Part shown: in pieces, positions 1 to 9,700 of the stretch
How positions within the stretch are numbered: position 1 is the stretch's first letter
Layout of the letters: each line of letters opens with the position of its first letter
Origin: a bacterium
GTDB lineage: Bacteria; Zhuqueibacterota; QNDG01; JAFGCO01
Length of the DNA: 19,056 bases
Direction: 5' to 3'
Assembly (NCBI GenBank): GCA_016932575.1
Contig: JAFGCO010000058.1
Location: forward strand, 1-19,056
The notes under the pieces: generated by a model
Told to the model about the DNA's origin: nothing
Databases searched by the model: none
Seen by the model: the letters and a program-made list of their open reading frames with translations, nothing else
Program-made: the position numbers and the translations under genes

Positions 1-2775
1 GGTCACGAGCGTATTGATGATCTGACAATAATAGGTCCCTGAATCTGACAATGCAACCGGATCTATGGTATAATCATCTTCAGTGGCGCCTGAAATCGCC
101 GAGCCGTTTTTGATCCACTGATACTGATTGGCTGTACCGCCCACATCAACCGACAGGGTCAAGCTGGCTCCTTCATAAGTGGATAGTTCCTGTTTCTCTC
201 CGACACTGTCCTGCGGTGTATACTGAAAGTTGGTGATGCCGATATTGGGTTCAAGATCCTCGAATGTCAGCCGGTTCTCAGATACAGACAGTTCTGTCAG
301 TGTCGTTATAATGGACAGATCCGGTAAATCCGTCAGTTCGTTCTGGTATAAAAACAGTCTCTTCAGACCAGTAAAATTGACAAAGCTGCCGGGGACTGCA
401 CCCGTCAGATGATTGATTTCCAGATAAAGCGATTCCAGATTCGCCAGATTATCCAGTTGGGCCGGTATATCTCCTTCCAGCTGATTGTCGGCCAGTGCGA
501 GACTGATTAAAGAGGTTAAATCCGCTATTTCAGATGGTATGGGTCCGGTCAATTGATTGCTCCCAAAACCCAGATGCTGCAGATTAAGAAGATTCCCAAT
601 ACTGGCAGGAATCGGTCCCTCGAGTTGATTGTGTCCGAGTAACAATGTTTGGATATTGACCAGATTCCCGATCCCGGATGGTATGGAATCCGAAAGTTGA
701 TTATAGCTCATTTCGATTCTGGTTAAAGCCGTCATATTGCCGATATCCGGCGGAAGGGGACCGGTTAATTGATTGTCGTTTAAATTGAAATAATATAGAT
801 TGGTCAGATTGCAGATTTCCTCCGGTATGGAACCGGTTAAATGTGCTCTCCAGAAACTGATGTCTTCCAGATTCTTCAGACTGCCAATCTCAGGGGGCAG
901 TGAGCATTGAAGCGGGTTCAGGCCAAGGTTCAGAGAGGTAAGATTTGTTAAATTTTCGATTTGCGGAGGAATGGGACCTTCGAGCTGATTGTTGTAAAGG
1001 GACAACTCCCTTAAATTTACACAATTCCCGATTGTGGACGGTATCGGTCCTGACAGCTGATTGACGTAAAGATAAAGTTTCTCAAGACGAGTCAGATCGC
1101 CAATCGATGAGGGAATCGAATCGGAAAGCTGGTTGTTCTGTAAAGATAGTATGACCAGCTGCGTTAAATTGCCGATCTCTTCCGGAATAGGACCGGCCAA
1201 AGCATTATCACGGAAAGAAAGATAAACCAGATTGACCAAATTTTCAATATCAGACGGCAGAGAATCCGCTATATCGTTTTTAGACAAATCCAGTTCTCTC
1301 AGATTGGTTAAATCATACAGCTCTATTGGAAGCGTTCCAGAAATCGAATTGTTGCAAACATTGAGTACTGTTAAATCAGTTAAATTTCCGATTTCAGACG
1401 GCAGGGTACCATTAAGACCATTGTTCGTCAGTCGAATTTGATCCACCCTGCCTGTTTTAACCATGATGCCGTGCCATGTGCCCACCGGGCCGGAAAGCCA
1501 GTTATCGTTGTTTATCCAGTTGGGGCCATCTGTGCTGTTGTACAGTGCCACCAGAGCCAGTGAATCCTGTTCCAGAAACAATGATGCGACATGGACCCGA
1601 ATCGGACGGCTGTGCAGTGTCAGATCCGGTACCATCGAATTAGTGATAGTACATGTATAAGCACCGGCATGATCCACACTCACCGGATCGATGGTGTAAT
1701 CACTGCTGGTTTCTCCGATGATTTCGGACCGTTCTTTGACCCATTGATACTGATTGTTCGCTCCCCCGACCACAACGGAAAGGGTTAAAGACGTGCCTTC
1801 ATCAACCGTGGTATCCTGCGCCGCACCCACACTGTCCTGGGGTGAATAACTGAACGTATCAATGAGGATATTGGGTTCAATGTCTTCGAAAGTAAAACAA
1901 TTATTATGAATTTGAAGATTGATTAAACTCGGCATCGAAGAAAGATCGGGCAGACCAGTAAACCGGTTATTAAAAATCCAGAAATGTTCCAAATCCGTCA
2001 GATGGGTGATATCAGAAGGAATACTCCCCTCAAAATCATTATGTTCGAGCCTCATTTCAATCAGATCCGTCAGATCGCTTATTTCATCAGGCAGAGTTCC
2101 TGACAGATTATTGTTTTGAACTTTGAAAAGGACCAACTGAGAGAGCTGACCAATCTCATCCGGAATTGTTCCTGTCAATTCATTACTATCAAGACTAAGA
2201 TACTCAAGATTAGTACAATCACACAATTCGACAGGGATATCCCCGGTAAACTGGTTACAACGTAAAGATAAATATTCTAATGAGGCCAAAAAACCCATTT
2301 CTGAAGGAATAGAATCCGACAGTAAATTGCTTCCAAGATTGAGATATTCCAAGTTTGACAGATTACCGATTTCAGGAGGAAGAGGACCGGTCAACTGATT
2401 ATAATGCATGACGCAATAGTTTAATTGTGATAGGTTGCCGATTTCGGAAGGAATCGTATCCGAGAGCATGTTATTATCCAAACACAATCTTCTCAAACTA
2501 TCCAGATCTCCAATCTCAACTGGAATCCGTCCATTCAGATGATTCTCATAGAGAGTAATTGCCGAAACGCGCCCGCTTTCAATATCGATCCCGTGCCACG
2601 TACCCACCAGACCTGCTAACCAGTTTTCATTGTTCGTCCAGTTGGCGCCGTCCGTGCTGTTGTACAGAGCCACCAGGGCCAGTGAGTCCTGTTCCGGAAC
2701 CTGCGCTTTTGCAACAGAAACCAGAACACTGCAGCCTAACAGCAAACTGCAAACACTGATCCTCGTCATACACAT
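1..2775 (-). CDS. Secreted LRR / Ig-like repeat protein, 3' end outside window (partial)
   Basis: The minus frame is open through 925 codons to the window edge with no stop. The start is the ATG at 2775, with GGAGGT five bases upstream; a second ATG two codons later is possible. Residues 1-24 form a signal peptide (hydrophobic LLLGCSVLVSVA, then AKA). Two similar modules follow. Module 1 has an N-terminal cap (LALVALYNSTDG...NW..NENWL, about 30-62), ten plant-type LRRs of about 24 residues (about 68-300, consensus LxxLxLxxNxLxGxIPxEIGNL), and an Ig-like domain (about 300-395, ending DHAGAYTC). Module 2 repeats this: a nearly identical cap (about 403-437), seventeen LRRs (about 440-845), and a second Ig-like domain (about 850 to the edge, SDSGTYYC). 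Such proteins are usually cell-surface or secreted binding proteins in FCB bacteria; the ligand is unknown. A C-terminal sorting domain would be expected beyond the edge but is not visible. Confidence 0.93.
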   Translation of the reverse strand, partial: MCMTRISVCSLLLGCSVLVSVAKAQVPEQDSLALVALYNSTDGANWTNNENWLAGLVGTWHGIDIESGRVSAITLYENHLNGRIPVEIGDLDSLRRLCLDNNMLSDTIPSEIGNLSQLNYCVMHYNQLTGPLPPEIGNLSNLEYLNLGSNLLSDSIPSEMGFLASLEYLSLRCNQFTGDIPVELCDCTNLEYLSLDSNELTGTIPDEIGQLSQLVLFKVQNNNLSGTLPDEISDLTDLIEMRLEHNDFEGSIPSDITHLTDLEHFWIFNNRFTGLPDLSSMPSLINLQIHNNCFTFEDIEPNILIDTFSYSPQDSVGAAQDTTVDEGTSLTLSVVVGGANNQYQWVKERSEIIGETSSDYTIDPVSVDHAGAYTCTITNSMVPDLTLHSRPIRVHVASLFLEQDSLALVALYNSTDGPNWINNDNWLSGPVGTWHGIMVKTGRVDQIRLTNNGLNGTLPSEIGNLTDLTVLNVCNNSISGTLPIELYDLTNLRELDLSKNDIADSLPSDIENLVNLVYLSFRDNALAGPIPEEIGNLTQLVILSLQNNQLSDSIPSSIGDLTRLEKLYLYVNQLSGPIPSTIGNCVNLRELSLYNNQLEGPIPPQIENLTNLTSLNLGLNPLQCSLPPEIGSLKNLEDISFWRAHLTGSIPEEICNLTNLYYFNLNDNQLTGPLPPDIGNMTALTRIEMSYNQLSDSIPSGIGNLVNIQTLLLGHNQLEGPIPASIGNLLNLQHLGFGSNQLTGPIPSEIADLTSLISLALADNQLEGDIPAQLDNLANLESLYLEINHLTGAVPGSFVNFTGLKRLFLYQNELTDLPDLSIITTLTELSVSENRLTFEDLEPNIGITNFQYTPQDSVGEKQELSTYEGASLTLSVDVGGTANQYQWIKNGSAISGATEDDYTIDPVALSDSGTYYCQIINTLVT

Positions 2776-2992
2776 GTCGCACCTCCATTTTTACCGCGAT
2801 TCGTTTTGATGACTGTGGAACATATTATTCCAGCAGCAGCATTTAACGGACCGCCTGATAATCCGATATAGGTATTGCCTCTAAAAAGGCAGAAAATAAA
2901 AAAACGACCTATAAAACCAAAACAATATGGATTGTTACTTCATGAATCCCCCCGATTTTAGAGGATTATTTATTCGTCAAATTTGAATTTAC

Positions 2993-3021
2993 ATAATATT
3001 GAATTGTGATATAATTGTCAG
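2993..3021 (-). promoter_or_regulatory. Candidate sigma70-like promoter for the LRR/Ig gene
   Basis: Read on the minus strand, CTGACA (3021-3016) is followed after exactly 17 bp by TATTAT (2998-2993). It would give a leader of roughly 210 nt before the ATG at 2775. Spacer and hexamers fit a sigma70-like consensus, but AT-rich sequence gives chance matches. Confidence 0.3.
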
Positions 3022-3235
3022 ATGCAGCTGATGTTCATTTTAATGGATCATGCCCGACAGGGATATGTTTTTTGATTATATATGAGAAAAAAATATCATC
3101 AATCATTGATATAATCCGACTTTTTGAAAAATCATCATCATTTAAAAGAATACAAATGTATTCATTTTATCATTCCAGGCATTTTATGCAGGATGCGGGT
3201 TTGTCTGTCCGGAATAAAAAATGGAGGGATTAAAC

Positions 3236-3266
3236 GCATGCCCGCTGAACATAATAACGGGCATGC
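3236..3266. repeat. Perfect 9-bp inverted repeat (hairpin)
   Basis: GCATGCCCG (3236-3244) and CGGGCATGC (3258-3266) are perfect inverse complements around a 13-nt loop. It lies about 200 bp downstream of the lipoprotein gene on the minus strand, so it could end that transcript. No clear T-run follows on either strand, so a role as intrinsic terminator is uncertain. Confidence 0.5.
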
Positions 3267-3467
3267 TCTCTGAAATTGAATAGTGTACAGTTCACTCAAT
3301 GACCGGCGGAAGTCGAATATCATCCCCAAAATATTGGAATACAAGCGTATTGATTAATAAAGCATTTCCATACTTTCCCGTCTTGTTCAGGAATTGCAGG
3401 AATTATTTGATTATATCGACGATATACTCCTTTTTTTACATGTGCCGGAGGTTCAGCCGTGAATCAT

Positions 3468-4007
3468 TTACTGAACGTCATATTGTTTTTTAATAATGGT
3501 TTGAGAGTCTTCAGTGATAATTTCACAAATTTCACTGCCATCATCTGATTCAGAAGATGCATTTTTATTCATGGCAGTTGTCGAAGAAGCATAAGAAGCC
3601 GAGTAACTCTTGGACCCGGAATAACTTGCCCTGCAGTATGAATCGTATTGGGACCATGAAATGTCTATCTCAGCCGTTGTTTCCGTTATAAAGGTTCCTT
3701 CAATCGTATAGGAGGATGAGTTGTAACTAAAGGACTTGCCATCGATTTCCATGCTGGCAGACAGCGATGTGGTTGATGTGTAACTGAAACTGCAGTATGA
3801 ACCGCTTGCATATCCGCTGTAAGTAAATCTTATGCTGCTCACAGAAAGCGGATCACCACCGACAGTAAATGAAATACCGGAACCACTCCATCTTCCAGAA
3901 TCCGGAGTAAACGATTTTTTCGATGACGTTGAATCTTTGTCGCAGCCGGAGAATACAATAATGCTCAGGATGAAAAATAGAGAAAGTCTTGAAAAAAGTT
4001 TAAACAT
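3468..4007 (-). CDS. Ser/Tyr-rich small lipoprotein, unknown function
   Basis: This 179-aa protein begins at an ATG preceded by GGGAGGG. Residues 1-21 form a lipoprotein signal peptide with the lipobox FSGC, so Cys22 would be lipidated after cleavage; a DKDSTSSKK stretch follows. The mature part (about 30-150) is very rich in Ser, Tyr and Thr and alternates in the manner of beta strands (SGSGISFTVGG, SYCSFSYTSTTS, SYTIEGTFITETTAEIDISW). This suggests a small all-beta domain anchored to a membrane. Three Cys (about residues 72, 124 and 162) lie in the mature part beyond the lipidated one. I recognise no family. The tail (about 150-179) is charged and polar. The gene stands alone, divergent from ligA, with a candidate promoter at 4077-4105. 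Confidence 0.75.
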   Translation of the reverse strand: MFKLFSRLSLFFILSIIVFSGCDKDSTSSKKSFTPDSGRWSGSGISFTVGGDPLSVSSIRFTYSGYASGSYCSFSYTSTTSLSASMEIDGKSFSYNSSSYTIEGTFITETTAEIDISWSQYDSYCRASYSGSKSYSASYASSTTAMNKNASSESDDGSEICEIITEDSQTIIKKQYDVQ

Positions 4008-6392
<2,385 letters not shown>

Positions 6393-6527
6393 ACTTGTTG
6401 AGAAAGAATGGCATCCTGATGGATCTGGCAAATGCAATGTCAAATGAAAGGGGATATTCTGCAGAAGGTTATGTTGTTCTCCAGATTCATGGATGATAAA
6501 AATTAATCGAGAACAAGGTGGCTTGCC

Positions 6528-8201
6528 ATGAATAAAAATAACAATTACAAGGGACGATTCATTGGGCTAAAAAAGACCGGATTTTGCAGTCTGCTTCTTT
6601 TATTATTATCGTCCATTTTGCAGGCCGGTTTTCACATGAAATGGGTCGAAGTGGATGTAGTGCTGGATGCGGACGGGAAAGCCTGGATTGCCTATGCGGT
6701 TCGCTGGTCCTGCAGGAACGCCGATCTGCATGGATTCTACTTTGAAGGATTCGCCGGCATTCCTGTTTTCGATGATCAAAATGCCTATGCGCTGGATCAG
6801 AATCAAGTCCGGTATCCTGTGGAGATACACGAAATCACTTCCCGCAAATATGATATTATTCTGGCCAATGGTCAGGCTTTCAGTGATGGCGAGATTACCT
6901 ATTTCTTTCGGTACGCCACGGATCTTGAAGCAAGCGGCAATGTGACGCAAACACAATATGGTAATGACGTTCTGGCTGTTTTTAACTGGGCACCGGTGCA
7001 ATGGTCGGAAGCCCTGGATCACGAGACTGTGATTGTTCATTATCCGATTCTTCTTCCCGGCGAGATGGTGACAGAAGGGGATCTTGAAACATACCGGTTT
7101 ATGACAGAAAAGTATGTCAATCAGCGTTATTTGATGGATTTCCCGGCAGTTCGCAATCGGCAGGGAGAGTCCGTATTCACTGTCAGGTTTCATCGCGCGA
7201 ATATCGGCAAACGATATCATTTTCAGATTCAAACCTATATCGATGCCAAATATTTTCAGCTGAACACCATGGCTCCCAGGCGGGCTGGAGGCAAGGTTGA
7301 AGGGTTTCAACAGGCTGAAGAGCGATTTATTCTGAATCGGTTTTTTCCGGGCAGTGTTTTTTCCCGTCTTCCCATGCGGTCTGGTGAATTGTTAATTCTG
7401 GCAGGCGGATTTGGCATTTTGTTTGTATTGTTTCCGGTTTTTATTATGACCCGGAAACATCGTTCCATGCTGGTTGCAAGAGAAGGAATCGAGCGTGTTA
7501 ACTGGGATGGCAATGAATGGATCCCCCCGAAATTGCAGGTCGGATCGTTTCGCAAATCCGGGAAGGTTTTTAAAACCCTTGACATGCTGGAGGCAGGACT
7601 TCTGCTGGATGTTCCTTTAACCACACTTCTGGGTATTATGCTTGCCGGCCTTGAGGATTCAGGCAAAATTAAAATCGAGAAACTGGAGCCCGAACTGATG
7701 ATTCATAAAATGCCTGACGCGAGATCGGACAATGTATATGAGAAGATGCTTCTTTCTTCGATTCGTGATGACGGCGTTTTATCTCAGGCCTCCTTAAATC
7801 GGATTTTTCAAGCTGCCGGGTCTGGTCTTGAACAGAAAATCTGGGATTCGGATCTTGAGGCGACCAAAGACTATTACAGAAAAAAAATGAAATTTGAAAC
7901 TGTATCCGCAGGCGAAACGTGCCCGGACACACGTCAATATCGGAGCCCGCATCCCGGGCAATTTTATCATTCTCATTATGCGCGCGCCAATGAAATATCG
8001 CAATCCTGTTCAAGACAATTCGAATCCATTCAGCATAATTTTTCCACATTTCGATCCACACCGGCCTGCTATGAGGGGCCTTTTTTACAGAATGTATGTC
8101 ATGATGCATGCCACTCTGCCTGTCATTCCGCCTGTCATTCTGCCTGCCATTCAGCATGTCATGGGGCGTGCCATGGCGCGTGTGTGAGCAGCGGACATTA
8201 A
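6528..8201 (+). CDS. DUF2207-like membrane protein with C-terminal Cys-His-x-Ala repeat tail
   Basis: This 557-aa protein starts at an ATG preceded by AAGGTGG. A hydrophobic segment at 19-33 looks like a signal peptide or N-terminal anchor. Residues about 36-245 form a beta-rich extracytoplasmic domain resembling the N-terminal part of DUF2207 (PF09972). A transmembrane helix lies at about 288-307 (LLILAGGFGILFVLFPVFIM) before MTRKHR. A cytosolic part follows, with a stretch like the DUF2207 core (LEAGLLLDVPLTTLLGIMLAGLEDSGKIKI, here described as residues 354-383). After a polar His/Cys-containing linker (about 460-520), the protein ends in seven CH-x-A units (x = D, S, S, S, S, G, G; residues 524-551) and then CVSSGH. 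The predicted topology puts the tail in the cytosol. The next genes encode an RRE-bearing radical SAM enzyme and a membrane protein, suggesting the tail is modified. The family call rests on pattern recognition; function is unknown. Confidence 0.85.
   Translation: MNKNNNYKGRFIGLKKTGFCSLLLLLLSSILQAGFHMKWVEVDVVLDADGKAWIAYAVRWSCRNADLHGFYFEGFAGIPVFDDQNAYALDQNQVRYPVEIHEITSRKYDIILANGQAFSDGEITYFFRYATDLEASGNVTQTQYGNDVLAVFNWAPVQWSEALDHETVIVHYPILLPGEMVTEGDLETYRFMTEKYVNQRYLMDFPAVRNRQGESVFTVRFHRANIGKRYHFQIQTYIDAKYFQLNTMAPRRAGGKVEGFQQAEERFILNRFFPGSVFSRLPMRSGELLILAGGFGILFVLFPVFIMTRKHRSMLVAREGIERVNWDGNEWIPPKLQVGSFRKSGKVFKTLDMLEAGLLLDVPLTTLLGIMLAGLEDSGKIKIEKLEPELMIHKMPDARSDNVYEKMLLSSIRDDGVLSQASLNRIFQAAGSGLEQKIWDSDLEATKDYYRKKMKFETVSAGETCPDTRQYRSPHPGQFYHSHYARANEISQSCSRQFESIQHNFSTFRSTPACYEGPFLQNVCHDACHSACHSACHSACHSACHGACHGACVSSGH
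8097..8180 (+). repeat. Seven 12-bp coding repeats (CH-x-A tail)
   Basis: Seven in-frame 12-bp units encode Cys-His-x-Ala. The DNA units differ mainly at synonymous sites: Ala is GCA, GCC, GCC, GCC, GCA, GCG, GCG; Ser is TCT, TCC, TCT, TCA; Cys alternates TGT and TGC. The peptide is more conserved than the DNA. Confidence 0.9.
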
Positions 8202-8224
8202 TGAGAATCAGGAAGGAAGACAAT

Positions 8225-8264
8225 GAGTCTTAGAGTCCTTGTGTCGTTGAGTCATAGAGTCGTA
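8225..8264. repeat. 8-bp-period tandem repeat (GAGTC-based)
   Basis: GAGTC recurs at 8225, 8233, 8249 and 8257, with the variant GTGTC at 8241, an exact 8-bp period over five units (GAGTCTTA, GAGTCCTT, GTGTCGTT, GAGTCATA, GAGTCGTA). Just downstream GAAACAGGT occurs twice, 19 bp apart (8279 and 8298). The block lies in the 170-bp gap between the DUF2207-like gene and the radical SAM gene. Function unknown. Confidence 0.75.
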
Positions 8265-8371
8265 GACAAAAGAATCAAGAAACAGGTGTGTCGTCCTGAA
8301 ACAGGTTGAGTCCCGGAATTAAATAAAGATCACATTATTTGCGTATTGTTATCAGTATAAAAGAGGAAATC

Positions 8372-9700
8372 ATGTCTTATCTTGAAAACATTGGGTGGGT
8401 TGACGATTACCTGCATCAGATACAGCCGTTTATTTTTATACGGGAAGACGATCAGCTTCTGATAAAGATACCCAATGAGGCATATAAACTTAATTCGCAG
8501 GGCGTTCGGATTCTGCAACATTTTTTTCAGGGAGGCAATGTTCAACAGATCATTGAAGCTTATGACAATCCGGAAAAAGTCGCCAGGGATATTCATTATT
8601 TTTTTTGTGATTTGAAACTTCTGCTGAAAGGATGCTTCCGTGAAAAGTGTGAGTATCGCGGTATCGAAAAAATTAACTTTGGACTGCAGTTTCAAAAGTT
8701 GCCGGTACTCAGTGAAGTGGCCCTTACTTATCGGTGCAATCTTCGCTGCCGGTTCTGTTATGCAAGTTGTGGCTGCCGGCGTTCTGATCAGGAATATGAA
8801 ATGAACACTCAGGAGGTGTTTAAAGTTTTAGAAAGAATCCGGTATGAAGCGCAGGTGCCCTCTGTCAGTTTTACCGGCGGAGAACCCGTTTTAAGAAAGG
8901 ACCTGCTTGATATTGTCCGCCATGCCAAATCTCTGTCCATGTGGACCAACCTGATCACCAATGGATCTCGAATCACTCCTGAGCTGGCAGATGCGCTTAA
9001 AGAAGAGGGCCTGGATTCCGCGCAGGTCAGTCTGGAGGCAGGAACGCCTGAGCTGCATGATGATATTGTTCAACACCAGGGTGCATTCCGGAAGACTCTT
9101 GACGGATTGTATGCATTGAAATCTGCCGGTATTCGTGTGCATACAAATACAACGATTTCCGCAATGAATAAGGATTGCCTCGCGGATATTCTCAACATTG
9201 TAAAACAGTCCGGATTGGATAAATTATCCATGAATTTACTCATGCCCGCAGGATCATCGCTTCAGTCCCTGGATCAGTTACTCGTTTCCTATTCCGAGAT
9301 CGGGGATATCGTACTCAGAATAAAGGAACTGGCAGAATCGATGCAGCTTGAGTTTATGTGGTATTCGCCTACGCCAATCTGTCTTTTCAATCCGATTATA
9401 CACGGTCTGGGCAACAAAGCCTGTGCCGCATGTGATGGTTTACTGAGTATTGCTCCAAATGGGGATGTGCTGCCCTGTTCCAGCTATCCTGAATCTGTGG
9501 GCAATTTACTGGATCAAAATGTTTCATTTGAAGACTTATGGCATTCAGAGAAAGTGCTTTATTTTCAGCAAAAGGCGTTTGCCCATGAAAAATGTCAGCA
9601 ATGTGAGCATTTAACTGTCTGCCAGGGCGGATGCCCCTTATACTGGCAGCATGTGGGTTATCATGAAATATTGGAGGATGATTATGTCCTGGTATCCTGA
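8372..9700 (+). CDS. Radical SAM/SPASM peptide-maturase-like enzyme with N-terminal PqqD-like (RRE) domain
   Basis: The 442-aa protein starts at the ATG at 8372, with AGAGGA four bases upstream; the frame extends to a TTG at 8339 that has no such site. Residues about 18-88 resemble PqqD, the RiPP recognition element that binds peptide substrates (YKLNSQGVRILQHFF...VQQIIEAY). The radical SAM core has CxxxCxxC at Cys122, Cys126 and Cys129 and GGEP at 169-172. The C-terminal SPASM domain has Cys351, Cys354 and Cys369, then the canonical CX2CX5CX3C at Cys408, 411, 417 and 421, for auxiliary Fe-S clusters. This RRE + rSAM + SPASM layout is typical of enzymes that crosslink or modify ribosomal peptides (PqqE, sactipeptide and ranthipeptide enzymes). 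The upstream gene's Cys/His repeat tail is the obvious candidate substrate. The downstream gene overlaps the end of this one, so the two are translationally coupled. The exact reaction cannot be told from sequence; an anaerobic sulfatase-maturase-like role is less likely with no sulfatase nearby. Confidence 0.93.
   Translation: MSYLENIGWVDDYLHQIQPFIFIREDDQLLIKIPNEAYKLNSQGVRILQHFFQGGNVQQIIEAYDNPEKVARDIHYFFCDLKLLLKGCFREKCEYRGIEKINFGLQFQKLPVLSEVALTYRCNLRCRFCYASCGCRRSDQEYEMNTQEVFKVLERIRYEAQVPSVSFTGGEPVLRKDLLDIVRHAKSLSMWTNLITNGSRITPELADALKEEGLDSAQVSLEAGTPELHDDIVQHQGAFRKTLDGLYALKSAGIRVHTNTTISAMNKDCLADILNIVKQSGLDKLSMNLLMPAGSSLQSLDQLLVSYSEIGDIVLRIKELAESMQLEFMWYSPTPICLFNPIIHGLGNKACAACDGLLSIAPNGDVLPCSSYPESVGNLLDQNVSFEDLWHSEKVLYFQQKAFAHEKCQQCEHLTVCQGGCPLYWQHVGYHEILEDDYVLVS

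Larger units (their letters stand above)
2776..3467. other. 692-bp AT-rich region without a convincing gene
   Basis: This stretch separates two minus-strand genes. Short open frames in it (for example 3015-3233 plus and 3162-3344 minus) lack recognisable domains and good ribosome binding sites. It holds a candidate promoter for the LRR gene (2993-3021, minus), a short hairpin GCCT-ctaaaa-AGGC (2877-2890) in the putative leader, and a strong 9-bp-stem hairpin (3236-3266). Confidence 0.6.

Noticed and set aside
3015-3344. Small genes in the gap (3015-3233 plus, 3162-3344 minus)
   Set aside because: No good ribosome site, no recognisable domain, and they overlap each other in opposite strands in AT-rich sequence.
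3358-3462. 33-codon frame reading LVQELQELFDYIDDILLFLHV
   Set aside because: It looks coding-like, but it has no start codon or ribosome site, begins right after a stop and matches nothing I recognise.
3451-3476. Terminator hairpin at the end of the lipoprotein gene (GTTCAG / CTGAAC)
   Set aside because: It includes the stop codon, has a 14-nt loop and no T-run on the transcribed strand.
7894-8187. Alternative frame across the CH-x-A region, or a frameshift that created the tail
   Set aside because: The alternative frame reads a Pro/Val-rich peptide with no family signal, while the main frame keeps a strict Cys-His-x-Ala period with synonymous variation to its stop.
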